64,000 bases of DNA from Parapedobacter composti (GCF_900112315.1 NZ_FOLL01000003.1:124001-188000); one strand, 5' to 3'; positions 54,423-63,238 are shown, counted from the stretch's first letter. A program made the numbers and translations. Notes: generated by a model not told the origin, from the letters alone.

Positions 54423-55094
54423 ATGAGCATACAAATGGAAAGCGGCTGGAAGACGATTCTGGAACCTGAATTTGAAAAACCCTATATGCAGGCGCTCAAA
54501 CGTTTTCTCCAGACTGAAAAAAAACAACATGCTGTATTTCCTCCGGGAAGCCTCATTTTCAATGCCTTTAATCATACCCCTTTTGATCAGGTGAAGGTGG
54601 TAATCCTGGGGCAGGATCCCTACCATAACGTGGGGCAGGCACACGGGCTGTCCTTTTCGGTGCCCCGGGGCGTAGCCATTCCGCCGTCGCTGCGTAATAT
54701 GTATGTTGAATTGCACGCGGACATTCCCCGATTCCGGATTCCGGACCATGGCGATCTGACCGAGTGGGCGAACCGTGGGGTGTTATTGCTTAACGCGACG
54801 CTAACGGTGAGGGCACATGAGGCGGGTTCGCATCAGGGCAAAGGCTGGGAAGTGTTTACCGACAAGGCTATCGCGGAGCTATCTGCTCGAAGAACCGGCA
54901 TAGTATTCTTGCTTTGGGGCCGGTATGCTAAAAACAAGGCGGCCCTTATCGACCATCGTAAGCATCACATTCTTACCGCTGCGCATCCCTCGCCCCTCTC
55001 GGCACACAATGGCTTTTTCGGGTGCAAGCACTTTTCCAGGGCCAATGGCTTTCTGGAGGCACAGCGGCAGAACCCGATTGACTGGCAGGTATAG
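54423..55094 (+). CDS. ung: Uracil-DNA glycosylase
   Basis: A family 1 uracil-DNA glycosylase of 223 residues that removes uracil from DNA as the first step of base excision repair. The water-activating motif is GQDPYHNVGQAHG, the second motif is HPSPLSAHNGFFG, and FNAFNHTPFDQVKVVIL comes before them. The ATG at 54423 is the start that matches the family. An upstream in-frame ATG at 54348 would run through the promoter. Confidence 0.96.
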   Translation: MSIQMESGWKTILEPEFEKPYMQALKRFLQTEKKQHAVFPPGSLIFNAFNHTPFDQVKVVILGQDPYHNVGQAHGLSFSVPRGVAIPPSLRNMYVELHADIPRFRIPDHGDLTEWANRGVLLLNATLTVRAHEAGSHQGKGWEVFTDKAIAELSARRTGIVFLLWGRYAKNKAALIDHRKHHILTAAHPSPLSAHNGFFGCKHFSRANGFLEAQRQNPIDWQV

Positions 55095-55096
55095 GG

Positions 55097-55567
55097 TCAG
55101 TATTCCATCGGAACGATGGGTTCCTTTTTGCTGGTAGACATGATCATCATGGTCTGGAATGTTTTCACGTAAGGGATTTTACTGATTTTCTCCATGATGA
55201 CAGCCTCATAGGCTTTGATGTCTTTCACATATACTTTCAGGATAAAATCACATTGCCCCGTTACATGGTGGCATTCCGTTACCTCTTTGATGTTTTTTAC
55301 CGCTTCTACAAACGCCGGGATGGCGTTGTGTGTGTGGAAATCGAGCGATACCTGAATAAACGACTTGATGCCCAAACCGAGCTTCTCTTCATCAACAAAT
55401 GCATGATAGCTTTTGATATAGCCCGAGTTTTCGAGCTTTCGCACCCGCTCTAATGTGGGTGCAGGCGAAAGTCCGATACTGGACGCCAGTTGCAGATTGG
55501 TAATTCGACCATTTTCCTGCAATAACTTAAGGATTTTAAAGTCTGTCTTGTCGGGTTGGAACGGCAT
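55097..55567 (-). CDS. Lrp/AsnC family transcriptional regulator
   Basis: A DNA-binding protein of 156 residues. The N-terminal helix-turn-helix reads ITNLQLASSIGLSPAPTLER, and the C-terminal RAM (AsnC ligand) domain covers about 70-145 with TECHHVTGQCDFILKVYVKD. It is of the feast-famine type, often answering to amino acids. Symmetric sequences upstream of its own start suggest self-regulation. It diverges from sufBCD across a 283 bp gap. Confidence 0.94.
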   Translation of the reverse strand: MPFQPDKTDFKILKLLQENGRITNLQLASSIGLSPAPTLERVRKLENSGYIKSYHAFVDEEKLGLGIKSFIQVSLDFHTHNAIPAFVEAVKNIKEVTECHHVTGQCDFILKVYVKDIKAYEAVIMEKISKIPYVKTFQTMMIMSTSKKEPIVPMEY

Positions 55568-55573
55568 GTGTTA

Positions 55574-55630
55574 TCGTATTTTAACCAAATTATATTTGGC
55601 AATAATACGATTTATTTTCCAAATAATTTG
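55574..55630. promoter_or_regulatory. Probable operator of the Lrp-type regulator (two palindromes)
   Basis: Site 1 is CCAAAT-TAT-ATTTGG (55585-55599), nested exactly inside outer arms TCGTATT (55574-55580) and AATACGA (55604-55610), all centred on 55592. Site 2 is CAAAT-A-ATTTG (55620-55630), centred on 55625. The centres are 33 bp apart, three helical turns, as expected for Lrp multimers binding one face of DNA. Site 1 lies 7 bp before the regulator start codon. Confidence 0.5.
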
Positions 55631-55783
55631 TGCCAAGGCGTTGTTTGGCGGACCGCTTTTGGCGGGTATTTGCATTGCAGACCGCAGCGACCTCATTATC
55701 ACTACTTTGTAAAAATATGAAAGGAAATACCTTTCAACCAAAGGAATAGCCGAAATATGCGAGGTTTATTGCCACTTAAATCG

Positions 55784-55791
55784 TACCTTTG
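55784..55791 (+). promoter_or_regulatory. Minus-7 promoter box for sufBCD
   Basis: TACCTTTG is an exact TAnnTTTG match about 60 bases before the sufB ATG. No TTG is present at 19-20 bp, so the promoter may need an activator. Confidence 0.5.
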
Positions 55792-55850
55792 CAGTTCTAA
55801 AGTTCGAAGGTAGCTTGTCTACTTGGTTTTACACGTTGTGAAGGTGTGTT

Positions 55851-57302
55851 ATGAGTACAAAAGACGATGAATTGCTAAGAGAGCTGGCGCTCGAAGAATA
55901 TAAATACGGATTCACCACGGATATTGAAATGGATATAGCCCCAAAGGGGCTTACTGAAGATACCGTGCGGTTGATTTCGGCCAAGAAAAATGAACCGGAG
56001 TGGTTGCTGGAATGGCGGTTGAAAGCCCTGCGGCACTTTTTCAAGATGGAGATGCCTGCCTGGCAGAATTTTGAGCATCCTGAAGTGGATTTCCAGGACA
56101 TTTCCTATTACGCCGCGCCGAAGGCTAAGCCAAAGCTGAACAGCCTTGATGAAGTGGATCCTGAATTGCTTTCTACTTTTGAGAAGCTGGGCATTCCGTT
56201 GGATGAGCAGAAAGTGTTGGCCGGTGTGGTGGCAGTAGATGCGGTGTTTGATAGTGTGTCGGTAAAAACCACATTCAGAGAAAAGCTGAAAGAGCAAGGT
56301 GTTATTTTCTGCTCGTTCGGCGAAGCTGTACAAGAGCACCCGGAGTTGGTAAAGCAGTACCTGGGCACGGTGGTGCCGCAGACCGATAATATTTATGCGG
56401 CACTGAATTCGGCGGTGTTTTCAGACGGTTCGTTTGTGTATATACCGAAGGGAGTGCGCTGCCCGATGGAGCTTTCGACCTATTTCCGCATCAATGCAGA
56501 AAATACCGGGCAGTTTGAGCGCACACTGATTATTGCCGATGAAGGCGCTTATGTAAGTTATCTTGAGGGGTGTACCGCGCCCATGCGTGACGAGAACCAG
56601 CTACACGCCGCCGTGGTGGAACTGGTGGCGCTTAAAGATGCTGAAATCAAATACTCTACCGTACAGAACTGGTATCCCGGCGACAAAGATGGCAAAGGCG
56701 GTATTTATAATTTCGTGACCAAGCGCGGCTTGTGCAAAGGCGATAACAGCAAGATATCCTGGACACAGGTAGAAACCGGTTCGGCCATTACGTGGAAGTA
56801 TCCGGGCGTTATCCTGAAGGGTGATCACTCCGTCGGCGAGTTTTATTCGGTAGCGCTTACCCGCAACCGGCAGTTGGCCGATACGGGCACCAAGATGGTT
56901 CACCTGGGAAAAAACACACGCAGCAAAATCGTGTCCAAAGGGATTTCAGCCGGGGTAAGCCACAACAGTTACCGGGGGCTGGTCAAAATCGGGCCGGGTG
57001 CAGAAAATGCACGTAATTTCACGCAGTGCGATTCATTGCTGATTGGCGATCGCTGCGGCGCCCATACGTTTCCGTATATCGAGAGCCGGAACAAGACCGC
57101 CACGTTGGAGCATGAAGCGACCACGTCCAAAATCGGTGAAGACCAACTGTTTTACCTGACGCAGCGCGGCATTGACCCAGAAAAAGCGGTAGGTCTTATT
57201 GTCAATGGCTACGCGAAGGAAGTATTGAATCAACTGCCCATGGAGTTTGCCGTGGAAGCACAGAAACTATTGGCCATATCCCTCGAAGGCAGCGTGGGGT
57301 AA
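55851..57302 (+). CDS. sufB: Fe-S cluster assembly scaffold SufB
   Basis: A cytosolic scaffold subunit of 483 residues, the normal length. Its core is a beta helix. Conserved stretches include [20 protein letters not shown]-like [25 protein letters not shown] (with its conserved Cys), [15 protein letters not shown] and [17 protein letters not shown]. It forms SufBC2D with the next two gene products and builds Fe-S clusters for transfer. It is the first gene of sufBCD. Confidence 0.96.
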   Translation: MSTKDDELLRELALEEYKYGFTTDIEMDIAPKGLTEDTVRLISAKKNEPEWLLEWRLKALRHFFKMEMPAWQNFEHPEVDFQDISYYAAPKAKPKLNSLDEVDPELLSTFEKLGIPLDEQKVLAGVVAVDAVFDSVSVKTTFREKLKEQGVIFCSFGEAVQEHPELVKQYLGTVVPQTDNIYAALNSAVFSDGSFVYIPKGVRCPMELSTYFRINAENTGQFERTLIIADEGAYVSYLEGCTAPMRDENQLHAAVVELVALKDAEIKYSTVQNWYPGDKDGKGGIYNFVTKRGLCKGDNSKISWTQVETGSAITWKYPGVILKGDHSVGEFYSVALTRNRQLADTGTKMVHLGKNTRSKIVSKGISAGVSHNSYRGLVKIGPGAENARNFTQCDSLLIGDRCGAHTFPYIESRNKTATLEHEATTSKIGEDQLFYLTQRGIDPEKAVGLIVNGYAKEVLNQLPMEFAVEAQKLLAISLEGSVG

Positions 57303-57332
57303 CGGATAAGTATATAAAAGAGTAAAGTAACC

Positions 57333-58097
57333 ATGTTAAGTATACGGAATTTACACGCATCAGTAGAAGATAAAGCAATATTAAAAGGCTTAGACCTGGA
57401 GGTGAAGGCGGGCGAAGTGCACGCCATCATGGGGCCCAATGGCTCCGGAAAAAGCACGTTGGGAAACGTGCTGGCTGGCAGGGAATCGTACGAGGTTACC
57501 GAAGGAGAGGTACTGCTGGATGGGAAAGATCTGTTGGATTTGGCACCCGAAGACCGGGCACGGGAAGGTGTTTTCTTGGCGTTCCAGTATCCGGTGGAAA
57601 TACCGGGGGTGTCCAACATCAACTTCCTTAAAACGGCGCTGAATGAAATACGGGAATATAAAGGTTTGCCGCCTATGGAAGCCCGGGATTTTCTGAATAG
57701 GGTCAAGGAAAAGCAGAAATTAGTGGAGTTTGATGCTAAGCTGGCTAACCGTTCGTTGAACGAAGGCTTTTCCGGCGGTGAGAAGAAGCGTAACGAGATT
57801 TTTCAGCTGGCTATGCTGGATCCTAAGTTGGCTATTCTTGACGAGACGGATTCAGGGCTGGATATCGATGCGCTGCGCATTGTAGCCCGGGGCGTCAACC
57901 AATTGCGGTCCAAAGACAACGCGTTTATCGTGATTACCCACTACCAACGGCTACTGGAGTATATCGTGCCCGATTTCGTGCATGTCTTGTACAACGGCCG
58001 TATCGTGCGGTCCGGTACCAAAGAGCTGGCATTGGAGCTGGAAGAGAAGGGATACGATTGGATTAAGGAAACGGTTGATGCCGAAGGAGCGGTTTGA
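57333..58097 (+). CDS. sufC: Fe-S cluster assembly ATPase SufC
   Basis: A soluble ABC-type ATPase of 254 residues. Walker A is GPNGSGKST, the signature is FSGGEKKR, and Walker B is LAILDETDSGLD, with the Suf-type ThrAsp wording in place of GluPro. It drives shape changes of the SufBCD complex. It lies 30 bp after sufB. Confidence 0.96.
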   Translation: MLSIRNLHASVEDKAILKGLDLEVKAGEVHAIMGPNGSGKSTLGNVLAGRESYEVTEGEVLLDGKDLLDLAPEDRAREGVFLAFQYPVEIPGVSNINFLKTALNEIREYKGLPPMEARDFLNRVKEKQKLVEFDAKLANRSLNEGFSGGEKKRNEIFQLAMLDPKLAILDETDSGLDIDALRIVARGVNQLRSKDNAFIVITHYQRLLEYIVPDFVHVLYNGRIVRSGTKELALELEEKGYDWIKETVDAEGAV

Positions 58098-58114
58098 ACA
58101 ACCAAACAGACATC

Positions 58115-59425
58115 ATGATTACACAAGTAAGCGACTCACTATATACTCAGTTAGTAAAAACCTACGAAGGAAACCTGCCTACATCGGAGCCGCATTCGCT
58201 CGATGAAATCCGTCGGCAGGCTTTTGATCGGTTCAAAAGCCAGGGATTCCCCACAGTGAAGCGAGAAGACTGGAAATACACCAACGTGCAGCCGCTGGTA
58301 GGGCGGGGTTACGCCTTTGAAGCTGAGCCTGCTGCGCTTGATGAAGCAACCATCGAAGCGGCGGCAATTCCCGGTCTCGACGCCTACCGCGTGGTGCTGG
58401 TGGACGGTATATACCGGGCCGATCTGTCTACCGCGAAAGACGTGCCGGGCTTATCCGTTATGCCTATCACGGAAGCGTTTGAGCGGCTCTGTTTTGCCAA
58501 GTATTTCTCAGAATACGCCGATAAAACAGACAACCCTTTCGTAGCGCTTAACACAGCGCTGTTCACCCAAGGTTTATTTATTGAAGTGGGCAAGAACCAG
58601 CAGCTGGACAAGCCCATACACATCATACACGTGGCGGTTACTGATCGACCGCTGTTTACCCAGGTGCGCAACCTGTATGTGATGAGTACGTTTGCAGAAG
58701 CAGAGATTATTGAGTCATTCGTCACCCAAACCGGGGCCGATCATAATCTCAACAACGTGGTCAGCGAGCTGGTGGTGCGTGAGAATGCCAAATTGCAGCA
58801 TTACTACCTTCAACTTGGTAGCGCACAGAGCCACTACCTGACACATACGGAAATTTATCAGGAAAAGCACAGTTTATATAACCATTACAACTGCACATTT
58901 CCCGGGGCCACTTTTGTGCGCAACAATATCAATGTGCGTTTAGGCGATAGCGAGGTGGAGAGCCATCTGTATGGTGTGACGCTGACAGCCGAAAACCAGT
59001 TTGTAGACAACCATACCATCGTTGACCACCTTAAACCCCATTGCGAGAGCTACGAATGGTATAAAAACATTACACAGGATACCTCTACCGCTGTGTTCAA
59101 CGGTAAGATCTTCGTGCGCCAAGATGCACAGAAGACCAATGCCTTTCAGCAGAACAATAATATGCTTATCGGCGAGAAATCGGCGGTGTACACCAAGCCG
59201 CAGTTGGAGATTTTCGCTGACGATGTAAAATGCAGTCATGGATGTACCATTGGCCAGTTTGACAACGAAGCGCTGTTCTACTTGCGCGCCCGGGGTATCA
59301 GCGAAGCCCAGGCACGTGTACTGCTGGTGCATGCATTTGCGTTTGACGTTACAAGCCGCTTCGCCAATACCACGGTGAGGGCATACGTAGAGCACCTTGT
59401 TGAAAAGGGGTTGAAGGTCGGTTAA
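58115..59425 (+). CDS. sufD: Fe-S cluster assembly protein SufD
   Basis: A protein of 436 residues and the beta-helix partner of SufB. Motifs include WKYTNVQPL near the N-terminus, FNGKIFVRQDAQKTNAFQ and CSHGCTIGQFDNEALFYLRAR at the C-terminus. The ATG at 58115 is chosen. A TTG overlapping the sufC stop by four bases is possible. The usual next genes, sufS and sufE, are not here: a tRNA and a minus-strand gene follow instead. Confidence 0.94.
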   Translation: MITQVSDSLYTQLVKTYEGNLPTSEPHSLDEIRRQAFDRFKSQGFPTVKREDWKYTNVQPLVGRGYAFEAEPAALDEATIEAAAIPGLDAYRVVLVDGIYRADLSTAKDVPGLSVMPITEAFERLCFAKYFSEYADKTDNPFVALNTALFTQGLFIEVGKNQQLDKPIHIIHVAVTDRPLFTQVRNLYVMSTFAEAEIIESFVTQTGADHNLNNVVSELVVRENAKLQHYYLQLGSAQSHYLTHTEIYQEKHSLYNHYNCTFPGATFVRNNINVRLGDSEVESHLYGVTLTAENQFVDNHTIVDHLKPHCESYEWYKNITQDTSTAVFNGKIFVRQDAQKTNAFQQNNNMLIGEKSAVYTKPQLEIFADDVKCSHGCTIGQFDNEALFYLRARGISEAQARVLLVHAFAFDVTSRFANTTVRAYVEHLVEKGLKVG

Positions 59426-59433
59426 AAAAACAG

Positions 59434-59506
59434 AGCGAAAGACGAGGCTCGAACTCGCGACCCTCAGCTTGGGAAGCTGATGCTCTACCAACTGAGCTAC
59501 TTTCGC
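59434..59506 (-). tRNA. tRNA-Gly (anticodon CCC)
   Basis: A 73-base cloverleaf on the minus strand. The acceptor stem GCGAAAG pairs with CTTTCGC and is followed by discriminator U. The D arm is GCTC...GAGC, the anticodon stem TCAGC/GCTGA with loop TTCCCAA (anticodon CCC), and the T loop TTCGAGC. The 3' CCA is not encoded (CTG instead). Seven T at 59424-59430 follow the gene and may end transcription, tail to tail with sufD. Confidence 0.97.
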
Positions 59507-59516
59507 TTGGTAAACA

Positions 59517-59547
59517 CAAAGTAAAGTGATCCTTTTGAATTTTCAAA
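59517..59547 (-). promoter_or_regulatory. Promoter of tRNA-Gly
   Basis: Minus-33 TTTG (59544-59547), 19 bp spacer and TTACTTTG (59517-59524, one mismatch). It ends ten bases before the tRNA. The minus-33 element lies inside the 3' end of the FAD oxidoreductase gene. Confidence 0.75.
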
Positions 59548-61087
59548 GCGGTATTGCGTCGGCGCAATTCATCCCATCAATGGCGGCCGATACGATGCCT
59601 CCGGCATATCCAGCCCCTTCGCCACAGGGATAAAGGCCTGTTAGTTGGGGGTGCTGCAGGGTCAGCTTATCGCGGGGAATGCGGATGGGCGACGACGTGC
59701 GCGACTCCACCCCTACCAGGATAGCTTCATTGGTAAAATACCCTTTCATCTTTTTACCGAACAACGGCAACGCCTGTTTCAGGGCGTCGTGTATAAACGG
59801 GGGCAAGACCTCTGAAAGCGGTGCGCTGCGGGTGCCCGGCTTATAGGAGTTGATGGGCAGGGTGTCTGACAGCTTGCCGTGGACGAAATCTACCATCCGC
59901 TGGGCCGGAGCCACCAAGCGCCCCCCGCCTATCACATCAGCGCGCTCCTCCACTTCATGCTGAAAGTCTAACATGGCAAAGGGATAACGGGCGGTTTGCG
60001 GTACATCGGAAAGATTAACCTGCACCACTGTTCCGGAATTGGCAAACGGGTTATTGCGCTTGGAGGGAGACCAGCCATTGACCACCACTTCGCCTTTATC
60101 TGTGGCACAGGGGGCAATGATGCCGCCGGGGCACATGCAGAATGAGAATACACCCCGGGCGCCTACCTGTTCTACCAGGCTGTAATAAGCTGGCGGAAGG
60201 TGCGGATCCCGCACGGCACAGTGGTATTGGGCCTGGTCGATGATTTCCTGTGGATGCTCAATGCGTACACCCAGCGCAAAAGGCTTTGGCTCCACCAGCC
60301 AGCCTTTGCGGTGAAACAGCTCAAAGAGATCCCGGGCAGAATGCCCCGTAGCGAGGATCACATCATCCGCGGTGATAGAGGCGCCGTTGGCCAGTTTAAC
60401 GCCGCGGACACGCCCGAAGCTTTCGAGGATATCTATTACCCGGCTGTTAAAATGGATTTCACCGCCCTGATTAAGAATGGTGTGGCGGATGGCCTGGATG
60501 ATATGCGGTAGTTTGTTGGTGCCGATGTGTGGCCTTGCATCCACGAGGATATCTTCCGTGGCACCGTGAGCAACCAGTACCTGCAGCACGTGCTGTACAT
60601 CACCCCGCTTGTTGGAGCGGGTATATAACTTGCCATCGGAATAGGTGCCTGCTCCACCTTCACCAAAGCAATAGTTGGAGTCCGGATTTACGATGCCTTC
60701 TTTATTCAGCCGGGCCAGGTCGCGGCGCCTTTCCTGCACGTTTTTTCCGCGCTCCACGATGATGGGGCGCAGTCCTTTTTCGAGGCAGCGTAGTGCGGCA
60801 AAGAGACCTGCCGGGCCGGCGCCAACGATAACGACGGGCTTGCCGCCTGCAACATTGGCATAGCGTACATTGTAGATATCAGGCGTTGGAGCTTCATCGA
60901 TGAAGAAGATGACACGAATACGGAACACCACCTGTTTCTTGCTCCGCGCATCGATAGATCGCTTGCGTATTTTCAGTCCTTTGACGCGGGAGGGCGCGAT
61001 TTTCAGCTGCTCGGCTCCCTTATGGATAATATGGGCTTCATCGGCAATGTGCTCGGGAAGGACGCTTAATTCAATCTCGTGTTGCAT
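59543..61087 (-). CDS. FAD-dependent oxidoreductase (COG2509-type)
   Basis: A protein of 514 residues from the ATG at 61087. A small N-terminal domain (about 1-80, basic, KIRKRSIDARSKKQ) precedes the FAD-binding Rossmann motif VIVGAGPAGLFAALRCLEKG. The second nucleotide region carries VILATGHSARDLF. The C-terminus ends GLYPCGEGAGYAGGIVSAA, typical of this group, which is annotated only as an FAD-dependent dehydrogenase. The substrate is unknown. The start is set by the minus-7 box at 61121-61128 and the conserved MQHEIELSV start. Confidence 0.92.
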   Translation of the reverse strand: MQHEIELSVLPEHIADEAHIIHKGAEQLKIAPSRVKGLKIRKRSIDARSKKQVVFRIRVIFFIDEAPTPDIYNVRYANVAGGKPVVIVGAGPAGLFAALRCLEKGLRPIIVERGKNVQERRRDLARLNKEGIVNPDSNYCFGEGGAGTYSDGKLYTRSNKRGDVQHVLQVLVAHGATEDILVDARPHIGTNKLPHIIQAIRHTILNQGGEIHFNSRVIDILESFGRVRGVKLANGASITADDVILATGHSARDLFELFHRKGWLVEPKPFALGVRIEHPQEIIDQAQYHCAVRDPHLPPAYYSLVEQVGARGVFSFCMCPGGIIAPCATDKGEVVVNGWSPSKRNNPFANSGTVVQVNLSDVPQTARYPFAMLDFQHEVEERADVIGGGRLVAPAQRMVDFVHGKLSDTLPINSYKPGTRSAPLSEVLPPFIHDALKQALPLFGKKMKGYFTNEAILVGVESRTSSPIRIPRDKLTLQHPQLTGLYPCGEGAGYAGGIVSAAIDGMNCADAIPL

Positions 61088-61120
61088 GAAATTATGTCGG
61101 GTTTTTATCCCGAAGTGTAA

Positions 61121-61128
61121 CAAAGGTA
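61121..61128 (-). promoter_or_regulatory. Minus-7 promoter box for the FAD oxidoreductase gene
   Basis: TACCTTTG on the minus strand is an exact match, giving a leader of about 30 bases to the ATG at 61087. It is divergent from lemA. Confidence 0.5.
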
Positions 61129-61149
61129 TGAATTTTGCCATCAAAGTGC

Positions 61150-61157
61150 TACATTAG
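61150..61157 (+). promoter_or_regulatory. Possible minus-7 box for the lemA operon
   Basis: TACATTAG has one mismatch to TAnnTTTG. It ends eight bases before an ATG at 61166 and 29 bases before the preferred lemA ATG at 61187. Confidence 0.35.
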
Positions 61158-61186
61158 TCGCAACAATGCATTTAAACTCAATCATC

Positions 61187-61768
61187 ATGAAAAGAAGATT
61201 ATTCGTTGCAGTGGTGGGCCTGCTTGCCGCCTTTTCGTTCAGTTCGTGCGGTTACAACACCATGGTTGACCTCGAGGAAAACGTTAAAAGCAAATGGGCG
61301 CAGGTAGAAAATGCCTACCAACGGCGTGCGGATTTGATACCTAACTTGGTCAATACGGTGAAAGGCGCTGCCAATTTCGAGCAGGAGACGCTTACGCAGG
61401 TTATCGAGGCCAGGGCCAAAGCAACGTCGGTGACGGTCGACCCGGAAAATTTAACACCGGAAGCTATACAGCAGTTCCAGCAGTCGCAAGATGCTTTGTC
61501 GCAATCGCTGGGCCGCTTGTTGGTCAGTGTTGAGCGTTACCCTGAGCTGAAAGCCAATCAGAATTTCCTGGAACTGCAAGCGCAATTGGAAGGTACGGAA
61601 AACCGTATCAGCACAGAACGGCGGGCTTTCAATGAGGCTACGCAGCAATACAATTCGGCGGTTCGGCGGTTCCCGAACAACATTATGGCTGGCATCTTCG
61701 GATTCAAGCAAAAGGGATACTTTACGGCCGAAGCAGGAGCAGAGCGCGCGCCTGAAGTGCAGTTTTAA
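61187..61768 (+). CDS. lemA: LemA family lipoprotein
   Basis: A protein of 193 residues from the ATG at 61187, with a signal sequence ending in the lipobox FSSC. The LemA helical core is clear (NAYQRRADLIPNLVNTVKGA, then RFPNNIMAGIFGFKQKGYF). An in-frame ATG at 61166 would add seven residues and cannot be excluded. LemA proteins often pair with TPM-domain proteins, as here. The function is not established, though envelope stress is suspected. Confidence 0.93.
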   Translation: MKRRLFVAVVGLLAAFSFSSCGYNTMVDLEENVKSKWAQVENAYQRRADLIPNLVNTVKGAANFEQETLTQVIEARAKATSVTVDPENLTPEAIQQFQQSQDALSQSLGRLLVSVERYPELKANQNFLELQAQLEGTENRISTERRAFNEATQQYNSAVRRFPNNIMAGIFGFKQKGYFTAEAGAERAPEVQF

Positions 61769-61810
61769 TAAGAGGTGAATGGTATCAGGTATGCGTGAGA
61801 GACGGTAACT

Positions 61811-62248
61811 ATGGAGCAATTTACAGAAGAACAACAGGAGCGGATTGTGCTGGCTATCCAGGCGGCGGAAGCCCGTACTTCGGGCGAGATCCGCTTGGTA
61901 GTGGAGCTACGGTGTAAGGGTGAACCGCTGGACAGGGCGGCGGAGTATTTCCGGCAGTTGGGCATGGATCAAACTGCTCAGCATAATGGCGTGCTCATTT
62001 ATATCGCAACGGAAGATCATCAATTCGCTATCATCGGCGACCAAGGCATCAATGCCCGAGTTCCCGGCGATTTTTGGGAAGAAACCAAGGAACTGATGGT
62101 GCAGCATTTTAAGCGGGGCGATCTGGTGCAAGGGCTCATAGAAGGGATAAACCATGCCGGAGAACAACTTCATCAGCTTTTCCCGAGGGAAGCGGATGAT
62201 GTGAATGAATTACCCAATGATATTGTCTTCGGTAATGATAAAGACTAA
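61811..62248 (+). CDS. TPM-domain protein, short form
   Basis: A protein of 145 residues consisting of one TPM domain without signal peptide (SGEIRLVVELRCKG, HNGVLIYIATEDHQFAIIGD, then FKRGDLVQGLIEGI). TPM domains were named for phosphatase activity in some members. Here only the fold is supported. It lies 42 bp after lemA and overlaps the next gene by 14 bp, which suggests coupled translation of two related proteins. Confidence 0.9.
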   Translation: MEQFTEEQQERIVLAIQAAEARTSGEIRLVVELRCKGEPLDRAAEYFRQLGMDQTAQHNGVLIYIATEDHQFAIIGDQGINARVPGDFWEETKELMVQHFKRGDLVQGLIEGINHAGEQLHQLFPREADDVNELPNDIVFGNDKD

Positions 62249-63026
62249 ATTTTCACTCCTGATAACCTTTTTGTTGCTGTGCGTGTCGTTTGGGCGGGCA
62301 CAGGATTTCCCACCTACACCGAACCGATTGGTCAACGACTATACCAACACGCTGACAACCGCGGAGGTGGAACGCCTGGAGCGAAAGCTGGTGGCCTTTG
62401 ATGACAGTACCTCCACTCAGATTGCGGTGGTACTGATGCAATCGACCGGCTCCTATGACATTGCGGACTACGGCGTGCGGCTGGCACAGCGATGGGGCAT
62501 CGGCGGCAAGGAAAACGACAACGGCATCTTACTGCTCGTGGCGCTGGGCGACAGGGCAGTGACCATCCAAACCGGCTATGGGGTGGAAGGCGCCGTGCCC
62601 GACGCTATTGCGTACCGTATCATTGAGAATGAAATAAAACCGCCTTTCCGGCAGGGCGACTACTTTTCCGGCATTGACAGGGCTACGGACGCGCTGATAG
62701 CTTATACCAAAGGGGAGTATAAAGCTGCCCCGAGGAGAAAGGGCGAAGGTGGCGGTGGTATTGTGCTGCTCATTATCATCATCTTCATTATTATAGCCCT
62801 CTTCAGCCGTGGAGGGGGGCGCGGCGGCGGTAAGGTGCTGGGTGGCCGGGGTGCTTCCGACGTGTTTTGGTGGACGCTTCTCAGCGGTATGGGCCGAGGT
62901 GGCCGTGGCGGCGGTTTTGGTGGTGGCTTTGGCGGCGGCAGCGGCGGTTTCGGTGGTGGTTTCGGCGGTTTCGGCGGTTTCGGCGGAGGCGGTTTCGGTG
63001 GCGGGGGTGCCAGCGGCCGGTGGTAA
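62235..63026 (+). CDS. TPM-domain membrane protein with Gly-rich tail (YgcG-like)
   Basis: A protein of 263 residues from the ATG at 62235. A signal peptide (cut after GRAQ) leads to a periplasmic TPM domain at about 28-160 (LVNDYTNTLTTAEVERLERK, then ENDNGILLLVALGDRAVTIQ). One membrane segment follows (GIVLLIIIIFIIIALFS, about 175-192). The last 70 residues are mostly Gly and Phe, ending in Gly-Arg-Trp. The Gly-rich cytosolic tail is normal for this family. It completes the lemA-TPM-TPM operon. Confidence 0.92.
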   Translation: MIKTKFSLLITFLLLCVSFGRAQDFPPTPNRLVNDYTNTLTTAEVERLERKLVAFDDSTSTQIAVVLMQSTGSYDIADYGVRLAQRWGIGGKENDNGILLLVALGDRAVTIQTGYGVEGAVPDAIAYRIIENEIKPPFRQGDYFSGIDRATDALIAYTKGEYKAAPRRKGEGGGGIVLLIIIIFIIIALFSRGGGRGGGKVLGGRGASDVFWWTLLSGMGRGGRGGGFGGGFGGGSGGFGGGFGGFGGFGGGGFGGGGASGRW

Positions 63027-63154
63027 TGGCATAGAAAATTAGACCGTCTGGCTGGCGGGTACGTTGCCCGGGCTGTGTTTACCGCAACGGCGCTGGTCTG
63101 CTGCGACTTCCGTAAAAATGTGTTTATAAATGACCCCGTTCCATAAAAATATGG

Positions 63155-63162
63155 CATATTTG
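63155..63162 (+). promoter_or_regulatory. Possible minus-7 box for the last gene
   Basis: CATATTTG has one mismatch to TAnnTTTG, and the leader to 63239 would be about 73 bases. That leader includes an imperfect stem, CCGTC-GTAAGT-GACGG. The rest of the 212 bp gap shows nothing clear. Confidence 0.3.
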
Positions 63163-63238
63163 CGGTTACAGCAAATTTGCACAAACCGGATGTGAACCCG
63201 TCGTAAGTGACGGTTTCATGCCGGCAAATAAATTACAG

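Noticed and set aside
62890-63010. GGCGGTTTCGGC-like repeats resembling a DNA tandem repeat
   Set aside because: They are codons for the Gly-Phe tail of a coding gene, which is normal for YgcG-type TPM proteins.
62702-63184. Minus-strand Pro-rich frame near the right end
   Set aside because: It is the antisense image of the Gly-rich tail of the TPM protein.
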